Assembly: GCF_000279535.1 (NCBI RefSeq)
Contig: NZ_ALCH01000004.1
Span: 441,501 to 505,500, forward strand
Direction: 5' to 3'
Length of the DNA stretch: 64,000 bases
From: Streptococcus infantis SPAR10
GTDB lineage: Bacteria > Bacillota > Bacilli > Lactobacillales > Streptococcaceae
This document shows positions 29,084 to 38,527 of the stretch, piece after piece; position 1 is the first letter of the stretch, and each line of letters begins with the position of its first letter. Position numbers and translations under genes: made by a program. The notes below the pieces were generated by a model. The model saw only the letters and a program-made list of their open reading frames with translations. It had not been told where the DNA came from and did no database searches.

Positions 29084-29479
29084 ATGCGTAAATTATCATC
29101 AATCCTTTTAGGAACTGTTTCAGGTGTGGCTGTTGCCTTGTTTCTAACAAGTGAAAAAGGGAAACGTGTTACTAGTCAGGCACAAGACTTTATTGAAGAT
29201 CTGAGAGAAGATCCAGAATATGCTAAGGAACAAGCTCTTGAAAAATTGACAGAAGTCAAAGAACAAACCAGAGATTTTGTTCTAAAGACAAAAGAACAAG
29301 TAGAATCAGGCGAAATTACCTTGGATTCAGTTCTTGAAAAATCTAAATCTTTAGCTCAACAAGCAACTGAGGCTTCAAAAGAGACCTTGAACAATCTCAA
29401 GGAACAATTGGAAGAAAAAGTAGTTGTTGAAGACCCAGAAGACGGTCAAGAAATCATCATCGAAATCGAAGAAGATTAA
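29084..29479 (+). CDS. YtxH-like small envelope protein
   Basis: 131 aa. A short N-terminal hydrophobic segment (ILLGTVSGVAVALFL) is followed by SEKGKRVTSQAQDF and a long charged helical tail rich in Glu, Lys and Gln, as in YtxH-like proteins of Firmicutes. An RBS AAAAGGAG is present. It is the last gene of the hprK operon, closed by a terminator. Function is not established; a general-stress or envelope role is suggested only by family resemblance. Confidence 0.75.
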   Translation: MRKLSSILLGTVSGVAVALFLTSEKGKRVTSQAQDFIEDLREDPEYAKEQALEKLTEVKEQTRDFVLKTKEQVESGEITLDSVLEKSKSLAQQATEASKETLNNLKEQLEEKVVVEDPEDGQEIIIEIEED

Positions 29480-29484
29480 AATAG

Positions 29485-29531
29485 AAATCACCATTTTTGA
29501 TTCCCTTAGAGTCGGAGATGGTGATTTTTTT
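29485..29531 (+). terminator. Terminator of the hprK operon
   Basis: AAATCACCAT (29485-29494) pairs with ATGGTGATTT (29518-29527), followed by a T run, with a 23-nt loop. Confidence 0.75.
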
Positions 29532-29548
29532 CTTGAGGGAAGTCTTTG

Positions 29549-29557
29549 TGGTATAAT
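29549..29557 (+). promoter_or_regulatory. Extended -10 promoter of hemW, predicted to give a leaderless mRNA
   Basis: TGG directly before TATAAT (29552-29557) is an extended -10; the -35 is poor. Initiation 6-9 bp downstream would fall on or next to the hemW ATG at 29565. Confidence 0.65.
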
Positions 29558-29564
29558 AAATACT

Positions 29565-30695
29565 ATGCAGAAGAAACCAACATCAGCTTATGTGCACATT
29601 CCATTTTGCACACAAATCTGTTATTATTGTGACTTTTCTAAGGTCTTTATTAAAAATCAACCAGTAGACAGCTATCTAGAACATCTACTGCAAGAATTTC
29701 ATTCTTATGACATTCAGAAATTGCGTACTCTCTATATTGGGGGAGGGACACCGACAGCCTTGTCTGCGCTACAGTTAGAGGTGCTTCTGGATGGATTGAC
29801 TAAAAACTTAGATTTGTCAGTCTTAGAAGAATTAACCATTGAGGCTAATCCTGGTGATTTGGATGAGGATAAGATTGCAGTTTTGAAAAATTCAGCAGTC
29901 AACCGTGTTTCATTGGGCGTCCAAACCTTTGATGATAAAATGCTGAAAAAAATTGGTCGTAGTCATTTAGAGAAAGATATCTATGAAAATATAGATCGTC
30001 TCAAGTTAGCAGGGTTTGATAATATTTCCATTGACTTGATCTACGCTCTTCCTGGTCAGACTATGGACCAGGTCAAGGACAATGTTGCCAAGGCCATCGC
30101 TCTTGATATACCTCATATGAGCCTTTATAGTTTGATTCTAGAAAACCATACGGTCTTTATGAATCGTATGCGTCGTGGGAAATTACCACTTCCTAAAGAA
30201 GAAGTAGAAGCTGAAATGTTCGAATATATCATTGCTGAATTAGAGCGTGCTGGTTTTGAGCATTACGAAATTTCAAATTTTTCAAAACCTGGCTTTGAAA
30301 GTCGTCACAATCTTATGTACTGGGATAATGCTGAGTATTATGGTATAGGTGCAGGTGCGTCTGGCTATGTAAACGGTGTTCGCTATAAAAACCATGGCCC
30401 TATCCGCCATTATCTAAAGGCAGTAGAAGAAGGCAATGCTCGCATCAATGAGGAACACCTGAGTCTAAGGGAACAAATGGAAGAAGAGATGTTTCTTGGA
30501 CTTCGCAAGAAGACAGGAGTTTCAAAAGCAAGATTCGAAGAAAAATTTGGCACATCTTTTGAAAATTTATATGGTCAAGTTGTAAGAGATTTATGTCATC
30601 AAGGTCTTTTACAAGTAGAAGGTCAACAAATACGAATGACAAAAAAAGGTCTCTTTTTAGGAGATACAGTAGCAGAACGATTTATATTGGAGTAG
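29565..30695 (+). CDS. hemW: HemW-type radical SAM protein (HemN-like)
   Basis: 376 aa. A radical SAM protein of the HemN/HemW group; HemW proteins are thought to be heme chaperones rather than coproporphyrinogen oxidases. The CxxxCxxC cluster motif is CTQICYYC, and IGGGTPTALSALQL, EANPGD and SLGVQTFDD follow. The classic N-terminal extension of true HemN is absent. The ATG at 29565 begins MQKKPTSAYVHIPFC. No ribosome site is seen and the -10 is only 7 bp upstream, so translation may be leaderless. It is followed 4 bp later by the thioesterase gene. Confidence 0.9.
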   Translation: MQKKPTSAYVHIPFCTQICYYCDFSKVFIKNQPVDSYLEHLLQEFHSYDIQKLRTLYIGGGTPTALSALQLEVLLDGLTKNLDLSVLEELTIEANPGDLDEDKIAVLKNSAVNRVSLGVQTFDDKMLKKIGRSHLEKDIYENIDRLKLAGFDNISIDLIYALPGQTMDQVKDNVAKAIALDIPHMSLYSLILENHTVFMNRMRRGKLPLPKEEVEAEMFEYIIAELERAGFEHYEISNFSKPGFESRHNLMYWDNAEYYGIGAGASGYVNGVRYKNHGPIRHYLKAVEEGNARINEEHLSLREQMEEEMFLGLRKKTGVSKARFEEKFGTSFENLYGQVVRDLCHQGLLQVEGQQIRMTKKGLFLGDTVAERFILE

Positions 30696-30699
30696 AATT

Positions 30700-31437
30700 A
30701 TGGGCTTAACTTATCAAATGAAGATGAAAATTCCTTTTGATATGGCTGATATGAATGGCCATATCAAGTTGCCAGATGTTATTTTGTTGTCCCTGCAAGT
30801 ATCAGGAATGCAATCAATTAATCTAGGAGTGAGTGACAAGGATGTTTTAGAACAGTATAATCTAGTCTGGATTATCACTGATTATGATATCGATGTTGTA
30901 CGTTTACCTCAATTTGATGAGGAAATCACAATTGAAACGGAAGCCTTGACTTACAATCGTCTATTTTGCTACCGCCGATTTACTATTTATGATGAAGATG
31001 GTCAAGAAATCATTCGCATGGTAGCTACCTTTGTTCTTATGGATCGTGATAGTCGGAAGGTTCATCCTGTAGTTCCAGAAATTGTCGCCCCTTATCAGTC
31101 TGAGTTTTCTAAGAAACTAGTCCGTGGACCAAAATACACAGAGTTAGAAAACGCGATTAACAAGGACTACCATGTTCGTTTTTATGACTTGGATATGAAT
31201 GGTCACGTCAATAACAGCAAATATCTGGACTGGATTTTTGAGGTTATGGGGGCAGATTTCCTAACCAATCATATTCCTAAAAAAATCAACCTCAAGTATG
31301 TCAAGGAAGTTAGACCAGGTGGTATGATTACTTCTAGTTACGAATTGAATCAACTAGAAAGCAATCACCAAGTCACAAGTGATGGCGATATTAATGCTCA
31401 GGCAAAGATAATTTGGCAAGAAATTAACACAGATTAG
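30700..31437 (+). CDS. Acyl-ACP thioesterase
   Basis: 245 aa with two hotdog-like halves typical of the bacterial acyl-ACP thioesterase family (PF01643). The N-terminal half begins MGLTYQMKMKIPFDMADMNGHIKLPDV, and the second carries the parallel motif VRFYDLDMNGHVNNSKYLDWI, with Asn and His residues expected at the active site. The family releases free fatty acids from acyl carrier protein. It starts 4 bp after hemW and is followed 10 bp later by the HAD phosphatase, suggesting one transcription unit. Chain-length preference cannot be read from the sequence. Confidence 0.85.
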   Translation: MGLTYQMKMKIPFDMADMNGHIKLPDVILLSLQVSGMQSINLGVSDKDVLEQYNLVWIITDYDIDVVRLPQFDEEITIETEALTYNRLFCYRRFTIYDEDGQEIIRMVATFVLMDRDSRKVHPVVPEIVAPYQSEFSKKLVRGPKYTELENAINKDYHVRFYDLDMNGHVNNSKYLDWIFEVMGADFLTNHIPKKINLKYVKEVRPGGMITSSYELNQLESNHQVTSDGDINAQAKIIWQEINTD

Positions 31438-31447
31438 AAAGTAATAT

Positions 31448-32221
31448 ATGACTTATAAAGGCTATTTAATTGATTTAGACGGTACAATTTATAAAGGAAA
31501 AGATAGGATCCCAGCTGGTGAAGCATTTGTTCACGAGTTACAAAAGAGAGAGATTCCCTATCTTTTTGTAACAAACAACACTACTCGTACACCTGAAAGT
31601 GTCCAAGAGATGTTGGCAAATCAGTTTAATATTGATACGCCTGTATCGACAATCTATACTGCAACCTTAGCGACCATTGATTACATGAATGACCTGGGGC
31701 TTGAAAAGACCGTTTATGTGATTGGAGAAGCAGGGCTCAAGGAAGCTATTCAAGCAGCTGGTTATGTTGAAGATAAAGAAAATCCAGCCTATGTGGTTGT
31801 AGGTTTGGACTGGCAAGTTGACTATGAAAAATTTGCTACTGCAACCCTAGCTATCCATAAAGGTGCTCATTTTATCGGCACCAATCCAGATTTAAATATT
31901 CCAACAGAACGTGGACTTTTACCTGGTGCTGGTTCACTGATTACTCTTCTTGAAGCAGCAACTCGCGTAAAACCAGTTTATATTGGAAAACCAAACGCGA
32001 TTATTATGGATAAGGCTGTTGAACACCTAGGACTTGAACGCCAAGAAATTGTCATGGTGGGGGATAATTATCTTACTGATATTCGCGCTGGTATTGACAA
32101 TGGGATCCCTAGCCTTTTGGTGACGACAGGATTTACAAAACCTGAAGAAGTAGCGGATTTACCAATCGCCCCAACCCATGTCCTCTCAAGTCTATCGGAG
32201 TGGAATTTCGATGAAAACTAA
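31448..32221 (+). CDS. NagD-like HAD-IIA phosphatase
   Basis: 257 aa cytoplasmic HAD hydrolase. Motif I is [11 protein letters not shown], with the two catalytic Asp residues. Motif II is FVTNNTT, and motifs III-IV appear as YIGKPN and [12 protein letters not shown]. It matches the TIGR01457-type subfamily widespread in Firmicutes. Members dephosphorylate small sugar or nucleotide phosphates; the physiological substrate is uncertain. It overlaps the next gene by 11 bp. Confidence 0.88.
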   Translation: MTYKGYLIDLDGTIYKGKDRIPAGEAFVHELQKREIPYLFVTNNTTRTPESVQEMLANQFNIDTPVSTIYTATLATIDYMNDLGLEKTVYVIGEAGLKEAIQAAGYVEDKENPAYVVVGLDWQVDYEKFATATLAIHKGAHFIGTNPDLNIPTERGLLPGAGSLITLLEAATRVKPVYIGKPNAIIMDKAVEHLGLERQEIVMVGDNYLTDIRAGIDNGIPSLLVTTGFTKPEEVADLPIAPTHVLSSLSEWNFDEN

Positions 32222-32843
32222 ATTTACTTTTGTAGGAAGTATTCTCTTTCTCCTCTCGCTTGCTATTTTATTGACCATCTACCTGTCTTGGTTGGTATAC
32301 CCTCTGGAGATTTCTTGGTTAAACTTGACTAGTCGTGTTCATGTCCAACCTCAGACCATCCAACATAACTTTAATGTTTTGATGGATTATTTGACCAATC
32401 CATTGAGTCAAGTATTAGCAATGCCAGATTTTCCTTCGTCTGCTTCTGGAATTCACCACTTTGTGGTTGTAAAGGGACTCTTTCACCTAGCGCAAGGAGT
32501 AGCAATCGTAACTCTACCGATTTTCTACCTTTTTTGGAAGCAAGTCATTCAGAAAGGTTTTCTGTCTCTATATCGCAGGGGTCTCTTGATTATGCTGTCT
32601 TTACCTTTGGTTCTTGGTTTAGTTGGCGTCTTCATTGGTTTTGAACAATTCTTTACCTTGTTTCATCAGATTCTATTTGTAGGTGATGATACCTGGCTTT
32701 TTGATCCCGCTAAAGATTCGGTCATTCTTATTTTACCAGAGGATTTTTTCCTGCATGCCTTTCTCCTATTTTTCTGCTTGTATGAGTTAATTTTTGGATT
32801 CGTTTATCTACTAAGTTGGAAAAAATTACCGAAAAGAGAATAA
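32211..32843 (+). CDS. TIGR01906-type integral membrane protein
   Basis: 210 aa from the ATG at 32211, preceded by CGGAGTGG and overlapping the HAD gene. Four or five hydrophobic segments are visible ([85 protein letters not shown]). The segment from LTSRVHVQ to MDYLTNP matches the TIGR01906 family, whose function is unknown to me. It ends the hemW transcription unit. Confidence 0.7.
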   Translation: MKTKFTFVGSILFLLSLAILLTIYLSWLVYPLEISWLNLTSRVHVQPQTIQHNFNVLMDYLTNPLSQVLAMPDFPSSASGIHHFVVVKGLFHLAQGVAIVTLPIFYLFWKQVIQKGFLSLYRRGLLIMLSLPLVLGLVGVFIGFEQFFTLFHQILFVGDDTWLFDPAKDSVILILPEDFFLHAFLLFFCLYELIFGFVYLLSWKKLPKRE

Positions 32844-32872
32844 ATGCATAAAAATGTTTTAAAAATTTTACG

Positions 32873-32908
32873 AAAAACTTATTTTTCTTTAAAAAGTAGG
32901 TTTTTTTA
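32873..32908 (+). terminator. Terminator upstream of spx
   Basis: AAAACTTATTTTT (32874-32886) pairs with AAAAAGTAGGTTTT (32891-32904), with G-U pairs, around CTTT and ending in a T run. Confidence 0.65.
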
Positions 32909-32918
32909 CGGAAATAAC

Positions 32919-32947
32919 TAGTCAAGCGCTTTATTTTTTTGTATAAT
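32919..32947 (+). promoter_or_regulatory. spx promoter
   Basis: Consensus TATAAT (32942-32947), 17 bp after a weak TAGTCA (32919-32924). Confidence 0.6.
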
Positions 32948-32980
32948 AGAGTTAGAAAAGTATGCAAAGTAGAGAATAGC

Positions 32981-33382
32981 ATGATTACACTATTTTTATC
33001 ACCGAGTTGTACATCATGTCGTAAGGCAAAGGCCTGGCTTGATAATCATAAAGTGCCTTTCCAAGAGCACAACATTATGACCAGTCCTTTATCAAGAAAA
33101 GAATTGCAACACATTCTTTCCTTGACCGAAAACGGTACCGATGACATCATTTCAACTCGTTCAAAAATTTTCCAAAAGTTAAATATCGATGTGGAAAGTA
33201 TCTCGGTGACAGAGTTGCTTAATTTAATTGAGCAATATCCTAGTCTTTTGCGTCGTCCAATCATCATTGATGATAAACGTATGCAGATTGGCTTTAATGA
33301 AGATGAGATTCGTGCATTTCTTCCTCGTAGTTATCGTAAGCAAGAATTGAAAGAAGCTACATTAAGAGCTGGTATTAATTAG
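32981..33382 (+). CDS. Spx-family redox-responsive transcription regulator
   Basis: 133 aa ArsC-fold protein that binds the RNA polymerase alpha C-terminal domain and redirects transcription during thiol and oxidative stress. The redox CxxC is SPSCTSCRKAKAWL (Cys10, Cys13), and ENGTDDIISTRSKIFQKL plus LLRRPIIIDDKRMQIGFNEDEIRAFLPR are Spx signatures. The start at 32981 (MITLFLSPSC) fits the family; the ribosome site (AGAGAA) is weak. Streptococci carry two Spx paralogues and I cannot tell which this is. It directly abuts the UPF0223 gene. Confidence 0.92.
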   Translation: MITLFLSPSCTSCRKAKAWLDNHKVPFQEHNIMTSPLSRKELQHILSLTENGTDDIISTRSKIFQKLNIDVESISVTELLNLIEQYPSLLRRPIIIDDKRMQIGFNEDEIRAFLPRSYRKQELKEATLRAGIN

Positions 33383-33661
33383 ATGAATAAACAGTATAGT
33401 TACCCACTAGATTTGTCGTGGAGCACTGAAGAACTTGCTTCAGTGCTTTCTTTTTTTAATGATGTTGAAGCTGCCTATGAGACACAGGTAGATGCTAAGA
33501 AACTATTAGATTCCTACAAGGTATTCAAGTCAGTTGTGCCTAGCAAGAGCGAAGAAAAACGTTTGGGACGTGAGTTTGAATCAGTTAGTGGATACTCTTT
33601 CTACCGTGCAGTCCAGTTGGCCAAAGAAAAAGGAGAAGGGAAGATTTCACTTGGAAAATAA
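33383..33661 (+). CDS. UPF0223 family protein
   Basis: 92 aa, starting at the base after the spx stop codon and so translationally linked to it. It matches UPF0223 (B. subtilis YktA-like), with [27 protein letters not shown] at the N-terminus and a Lys-rich middle ([22 protein letters not shown]). It is soluble and mostly helical. Function is unknown. The end overlaps the TTG start of the phosphatase-like gene by 11 bp. Confidence 0.82.
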   Translation: MNKQYSYPLDLSWSTEELASVLSFFNDVEAAYETQVDAKKLLDSYKVFKSVVPSKSEEKRLGREFESVSGYSFYRAVQLAKEKGEGKISLGK

Positions 33662-34418
33662 ATTTACATTTGCCAAAGAAATTGTCAGGGAAGCTGGGGA
33701 ATACATTCTCCAGCATATGAAAGAAGATCTCCATGTTGAGAAAAAGTCTTCCCCTACAGATTTGGTAACTAAGTTAGATAAAGAAGTTCAAGACTTACTT
33801 ATTAAAAGAATCCGTTCTCGCTATCCAGATGATCTATTTTGTGCAGAAGAAGGCTGCGTGCGTGCAGCAGTAGGACAAGGTTCTGTATGGATTATTGATC
33901 CTATTGATGGAACCAACAACTTCGTAGCACAAGGTGAAGATTTTGCTGTTATGCTGGCCTATTTTGAGGATGGTGTTGGTAAGTTTGGTATTATTTATGA
34001 TGTTATGAAGGGTGATTGTTACCATGGTGGAGGAGACTTCCCGCCCTGTCGCAATGACGAACTTTTACCACTCTTTAAAAAGAAACCCTTGAGAGAATTT
34101 TTGGTAGCTGGTAATTCTGGAATGTTAGCGACTAACGAATGGGGCTTAGCGGATTTGGGAAATGCTGCACTTGGGACACGAGTTTATGGCAGCGCCGCTA
34201 TTAGTTTTGCTAAGGTGCTGTCAGGTCGACTTTTAACTTATATCACTTATTTACAACCTTGGGATTATGCGGCTGCAAGTATTCTAGGTGAGAGTTTGGG
34301 TTATAAGGTTTTTACGATTGCTGGCGAGGAAGTCGATTTTCAAACACGACAGGCCGTTATGATGGTGCCAGTCGAGATGAAAGATGAGATTCAATCCTAT
34401 ATCTATGAAAGGAAATAA
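33651..34418 (+). CDS. Inositol monophosphatase family phosphatase
   Basis: 255 aa from a TTG start at 33651, chosen because GGAGAAGGG lies about 10 bp upstream and the protein then begins (M)[18 protein letters not shown], as in relatives. Metal-binding motifs of the Mg2+-dependent IMPase superfamily are [17 protein letters not shown] and [10 protein letters not shown]. The substrate could be an inositol phosphate, sugar phosphate or nucleotide phosphate (for example pAp); the sequence does not decide. It overlaps UPF0223 and is 6 bp before the methyltransferase gene. Confidence 0.88.
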   Translation: MENKFTFAKEIVREAGEYILQHMKEDLHVEKKSSPTDLVTKLDKEVQDLLIKRIRSRYPDDLFCAEEGCVRAAVGQGSVWIIDPIDGTNNFVAQGEDFAVMLAYFEDGVGKFGIIYDVMKGDCYHGGGDFPPCRNDELLPLFKKKPLREFLVAGNSGMLATNEWGLADLGNAALGTRVYGSAAISFAKVLSGRLLTYITYLQPWDYAAASILGESLGYKVFTIAGEEVDFQTRQAVMMVPVEMKDEIQSYIYERK

Positions 34419-34424
34419 ACCTAC

Positions 34425-35738
34425 ATGCAATTTCCGGATGGATTTGTAAAAAAATACGAAACAATATTGGGAGATGAGGCAAGAGCTTTTCTTGCCTCTT
34501 TTGATGATGAGGCTGTTTCTGCTTTTCGTATCAACCCTTTAAAAGAAAGACAGCTTTCTTTTTCAGATGCTATTCCCAATACACCCTGGGGCTACTATGG
34601 GAAGGTTTCAGGGAAATCACCAGAACATGTAACTGGCTTGGTCTATTCACAAGAACCTGCCGCACAAATGGTCGCTCAAGTAGCCCAGCCAAAGCCAGGT
34701 ATGAAGGTCTTAGACTTGGCAGCGGCTCCCGGTGGGAAATCCACTCAACTGGCCTCCTATCTTGCAGGAGACGGTCTTCTTGTTTCAAATGAGATTTCAA
34801 GCAAACGGTCAAAGATTTTAGTTGAAAATATGGAACGCTTCGGTGCGACTAATGTCGTTGTGACCAATGAATCTGCAGACCGTTTAGCCAAGGTTTTTAA
34901 AGGCTATTTTGACCTGATCGTTTTAGATGCACCTTGCTCAGGTGAAGGGATGTTTCGTAAACAACCTGACGCTATGGATTATTGGAGTGTCGATTATCCT
35001 AGCCAGTGCGCTAGTTTACAACGTGAAATTTTAGCAGATGCTGTTACCATGTTGGCTGATGGTGGTCGACTAGTCTATTCAACCTGTACCTGGGCGCCAG
35101 AAGAAAACGAAGAAATCGTCCAATGGTTACTGGATAGCTATCATTTTGAATTAGTTCCAATCCAACATATCAATGGAATGGTACCTGGGATTGATTTACC
35201 TGAAACAGCTAGAATGTACCCTCATCACTTTAAGGGAGAAGGTCAGTTCGTGGCTCATCTTCAGTTTAAAGGTCAAAACAAGACTGGGAAGTTCAAACCT
35301 TCTAAATCCAACCTATCTCGTGAACAGATTTCCTTATGGCAGGATTTTGAGAAAAAACACCTTAAAGAAAAACTGACCGGTGTCCTACAAGTTTTTGGAG
35401 ACCAGCTTTATCTCTTGCCAGAAGTCCTACCTGATATAGGAAAACTCAAGATAGCTCGTAATGGTCTTCATCTTGGAACTTTTAAGAAAAAACGTTTTGA
35501 ACCAAGTTTTGCTCTTGGCTTAGCTTTAAAACCAAGCCAAGTCAAGCAAGGAATCGAAATTCATCAAGAAGACTTTGTCAAATATGTGGCTGGTGAAACG
35601 GTCCAATTAGCTGAAACTCTTCCAAATGGTTGGTACCAAGTTTTGGTTGGTGGAAATGGTCTAGGTTTTGCAAAAGTAACCGGAAATACCTTGAAGAATT
35701 ATTTTCCCAAGGGCTTGAGGTTTCAGGTGAAAAACTAG
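34425..35738 (+). CDS. RsmF/NOL1-NOP2-Sun family RNA m5C methyltransferase
   Basis: 437 aa SAM-dependent RNA cytosine-C5 methyltransferase. The SAM-binding motif LDLAAAPGGKSTQLA is followed by two catalytic Cys motifs: DAPCSGEGMFRK (Cys171) and STCTWAPEENE (Cys221). The C-terminal ~150 residues form an RNA-binding PUA-like extension, as in RsmF/YebU, so 16S rRNA is the likely substrate. It is the last gene of the spx unit and precedes the pst promoter. Confidence 0.9.
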   Translation: MQFPDGFVKKYETILGDEARAFLASFDDEAVSAFRINPLKERQLSFSDAIPNTPWGYYGKVSGKSPEHVTGLVYSQEPAAQMVAQVAQPKPGMKVLDLAAAPGGKSTQLASYLAGDGLLVSNEISSKRSKILVENMERFGATNVVVTNESADRLAKVFKGYFDLIVLDAPCSGEGMFRKQPDAMDYWSVDYPSQCASLQREILADAVTMLADGGRLVYSTCTWAPEENEEIVQWLLDSYHFELVPIQHINGMVPGIDLPETARMYPHHFKGEGQFVAHLQFKGQNKTGKFKPSKSNLSREQISLWQDFEKKHLKEKLTGVLQVFGDQLYLLPEVLPDIGKLKIARNGLHLGTFKKKRFEPSFALGLALKPSQVKQGIEIHQEDFVKYVAGETVQLAETLPNGWYQVLVGGNGLGFAKVTGNTLKNYFPKGLRFQVKN

Positions 35739-35764
35739 TCAAAAACAGTATTCTATGTTATAGT
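35736..35764 (+). promoter_or_regulatory. Candidate pst operon promoter
   Basis: TAGTCA (35736-35741), a 17-bp spacer and TATAGT (35759-35764). The -35 overlaps the stop of the methyltransferase gene and is weak, which would suit an operon switched on by a response regulator under phosphate limitation. I cannot define a Pho box. Confidence 0.45.
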
Positions 35765-35847
35765 GGAAGTATGGATTTTCCCTGAAAATAATAGAAAATA
35801 AGGGTGAAAATTCAAGCTATTCATCATTATTTTCAAGGAGACAAATA

Positions 35848-36726
35848 GTGAAAAAATTTAAAAAACTCACCATCTCTCTTGCAACTCTTTTACTTGCTGG
35901 TTCGCTAGCAGGATGTGCAAGTTGGATTGATCGTGGGGAGTCTATGACGGCTGTCGGTTCAACTGCCCTTCAACCTTTAGTCGAGGCGGCAGCAGATGAA
36001 TTTGCGACCGCACACGTTGGTAAAACAGTCAATGTTCAAGGTGGTGGATCTGGTACAGGTCTGTCTCAAGTCCAGTCTGGAGCGGTAGAAGTCGGTAACT
36101 CGGATGTATTTGCCGAGGAAAAAGACGGAATCGATGCATCTGCCTTAGTTGACCACAAGGTAGCTGTTGCGGGGATAGCTGTTATCATCAACAAAGAAGT
36201 AGATGTTGATAATCTTACGACAGAACAACTTCGCAAAATTTTTACAGGTGAAATTACCAACTGGAAAGAAGTCGGCGGTAAGGATTTAGCTGTTTCTATT
36301 ATCAACCGTGCTGCGAGCTCAGGTTCTCGTGCTACCTTTGACAGTGTGATTATGAATGGTCAGTCAGCGGTACAAAGTCAGGAGCAAGATTCAAACGGTA
36401 TGGTGAAGTCCATCGTTTCCCAAACACCTGGAGCTATTTCCTACCTAGCTTTCGCCTATGTTGATGATTCTGTTGGGACCATCAAACTTAACGGCTATGA
36501 ACCAATTTCAGAGAATGTAACCACTAACAATTGGCCTTTGTGGTCTTATGAACACATGTATACACTTGGTGAGCCAAATGAATTGGTTGCCGAATTCTTA
36601 AACTTTGTTCTTTCGGACGAAGCGCAAAATGGAATTGTTAAAGGTATGGGCTATATTTCTGTTAAGGAAATGAAGGTCGAAAAAGATGCTGTAGGTACTG
36701 TGACAGCGGTAGAAGGGAGCCAATAA
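35848..36726 (+). CDS. pstS: Phosphate ABC transporter substrate-binding lipoprotein
   Basis: 292 aa; captures inorganic phosphate outside the membrane for PstCAB. It begins with GTG at 35848, after TCAAGGAG. The lipobox LAGSLAGC places the lipidated Cys at 23. Phosphate-binding features include [28 protein letters not shown] and [16 protein letters not shown]. The stop overlaps the pstC start by one base. It is the first gene of a six-gene phosphate operon. Confidence 0.95.
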   Translation: MKKFKKLTISLATLLLAGSLAGCASWIDRGESMTAVGSTALQPLVEAAADEFATAHVGKTVNVQGGGSGTGLSQVQSGAVEVGNSDVFAEEKDGIDASALVDHKVAVAGIAVIINKEVDVDNLTTEQLRKIFTGEITNWKEVGGKDLAVSIINRAASSGSRATFDSVIMNGQSAVQSQEQDSNGMVKSIVSQTPGAISYLAFAYVDDSVGTIKLNGYEPISENVTTNNWPLWSYEHMYTLGEPNELVAEFLNFVLSDEAQNGIVKGMGYISVKEMKVEKDAVGTVTAVEGSQ

Positions 36727-37643
36727 TGAATCAAGAAGAATTATCAAAAAAATTGCTCTCTCCTTCAAAAAACTCTCGTCTTGAGAAATTAGGAAAAGGG
36801 CTAACCTTTGCCTGCCTTTCTTTGATTGTTATCATTGTTGCTATGATTTTGATTTTCGTGGCTCAGAAAGGCTTATCGACCTTCATTGTTAATGGTGTGA
36901 ATATCTTTGATTTTCTTTTTGGTGCAACTTGGAATCCGTCAGGTAAACAATTTGGTGCCCTTCCAATGATTCTAGGTTCCTTTATCGTGACCATCTTATC
37001 AGCTCTGATTGCAACACCATTTGCCATTGGCGCTGCAGTCTTTATGACAGAAGTGTCACCAAAAGGAGCCAAGATTTTGCAACCGGCTATTGAACTCTTA
37101 GTTGGGATTCCTTCAGTAGTTTATGGATTTATCGGATTGCAGGTCGTAGTACCATTTGTACGTACTGTCTTTGGTGGAACAGGTTTTGGTATTTTATCAG
37201 GGATTTTCGTTCTCTTTGTTATGATTTTGCCGACTGTAACCTTCATGACAACAGATAGCCTACGTGCAGTTCCTCGTCACTACCGTGAAGCTAGTTTAGC
37301 CATGGGAGCTACTCGTTGGCAAACTATCTGGCGTGTAACCTTGAAGGCTGCTCGTTCAGGTATTTTTACGGCAGTAGTCTTCGGAATGGCGCGTGCCTTT
37401 GGTGAAGCCCTGGCTATTCAGATGGTTGTTGGTAACTCAGCAGTTGTTCCAACTTCATTGACGACACCAGCAGCGACTCTGACATCTGTTTTGACCATGG
37501 GAATCGGTAATACCGTTATGGGAACTGTTGATAATAATGTTCTTTGGTCACTGGCCTTAGTATTGCTTTTGATGAGCTTGGCCTTTAACAGTGTGATTAA
37601 ATTGATTACAAAAGAGAGAGGAAAGAAAAACTATGCACGCTAA
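36726..37643 (+). CDS. pstC: Phosphate ABC transporter permease PstC
   Basis: 305 aa inner-membrane permease with about six membrane helices. The EAA loop is REASLAMGATRWQTIWRVTLKAARSGI, where the ATPase docks. It begins on the last base of the pstS stop and overlaps pstA by 11 bp, so translation is tightly coupled. PstC-type N-terminus: a cytoplasmic stretch, then LTFACLSLIVIIVAMILIFVAQKGL. Confidence 0.95.
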   Translation: MNQEELSKKLLSPSKNSRLEKLGKGLTFACLSLIVIIVAMILIFVAQKGLSTFIVNGVNIFDFLFGATWNPSGKQFGALPMILGSFIVTILSALIATPFAIGAAVFMTEVSPKGAKILQPAIELLVGIPSVVYGFIGLQVVVPFVRTVFGGTGFGILSGIFVLFVMILPTVTFMTTDSLRAVPRHYREASLAMGATRWQTIWRVTLKAARSGIFTAVVFGMARAFGEALAIQMVVGNSAVVPTSLTTPAATLTSVLTMGIGNTVMGTVDNNVLWSLALVLLLMSLAFNSVIKLITKERGKKNYAR

Positions 37644-38517
37644 GAAATTAGATAAACTTGCAACAGCTGTCCTCTATACCATCGCAGGAATCATTGTGAC
37701 CATTCTAGCTTCCTTGATTCTTTATATCTTGGTTCGAGGCTTACCTCATGTTTCTTGGTCTTTCTTGACAGGAAAATCATCTTCTTATCAAGCAGGTGGC
37801 GGTATTGGAATTCAGCTTTATAATTCCTTTTTCCTTTTGGTGATTACCTTATTTATCTCTGTACCTCTATCAATGGGGGCTGGAATTTTCCTAGCAGAGT
37901 ATGCTAAAAAAGGTCGGATTACAAATTTTGTCCGTACCTGTATTGAAATCTTGTCTTCTCTACCATCCGTTGTTGTAGGTCTCTTTGGTTACCTCATCTT
38001 TGTAGTCCAGTTCGAGTATGGATTTTCCATTATTTCAGGTGCCTTGGCTTTGACCGTCTTTAATCTTCCACAGATGACTCGTAACGTTGAAGACAGTTTG
38101 AAACACGTTCACCATACGCAACGTGAAGCTGGTTTGGCGCTTGGACTTTCTCGTTGGGAAACAGTCCTTCATGTCGTTATTCCTGAAGCCCTACCTGGTA
38201 TTGTAACGGGAATCGTGCTTGCTTCAGGTCGTATCTTTGGTGAGGCTGCAGCCCTTATCTACACAGCGGGTCAATCTGCGCCAGCTCTTGACTGGTCTAA
38301 CTGGAATGTTCTCAGCGTAAGTAGTCCAATCTCAATCTTCCGTCAAGCAGAAACCTTGGCTGTCCATATCTGGAAAGTCAACAGTGAAGGAACTATTCCT
38401 GATGGAACTTTGGTTTCAGCAGGTTCTGCAGCGGTGCTCCTAATCTTTATCTTGATCTTTAACTTTGGAGCACGTAAACTCGGAAGCTATCTACATAAGA
38501 AATTAACGGCAGCCTAA
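37633..38517 (+). CDS. pstA: Phosphate ABC transporter permease PstA
   Basis: 294 aa permease that pairs with PstC. About six membrane segments are visible, with the EAA loop REAGLALGLSRWETVLHVVIPEALPGI and the family motif FGEAAALIYTAGQSAP. It begins inside the end of pstC (11-bp overlap) and is followed 10 bp later by pstB. Confidence 0.95.
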   Translation: MHAKKLDKLATAVLYTIAGIIVTILASLILYILVRGLPHVSWSFLTGKSSSYQAGGGIGIQLYNSFFLLVITLFISVPLSMGAGIFLAEYAKKGRITNFVRTCIEILSSLPSVVVGLFGYLIFVVQFEYGFSIISGALALTVFNLPQMTRNVEDSLKHVHHTQREAGLALGLSRWETVLHVVIPEALPGIVTGIVLASGRIFGEAAALIYTAGQSAPALDWSNWNVLSVSSPISIFRQAETLAVHIWKVNSEGTIPDGTLVSAGSAAVLLIFILIFNFGARKLGSYLHKKLTAA

Positions 38518-38527
38518 AGGAGAAGCC

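Noticed and set aside
29424..29564. N-terminal extension of hemW into the preceding gene
   Set aside because: It runs through the YtxH-like gene end and its terminator; the conserved protein begins at 29565.
35736..35847. A defined Pho box before pstS
   Set aside because: No convincing direct repeats at the expected spacing could be made out by eye.
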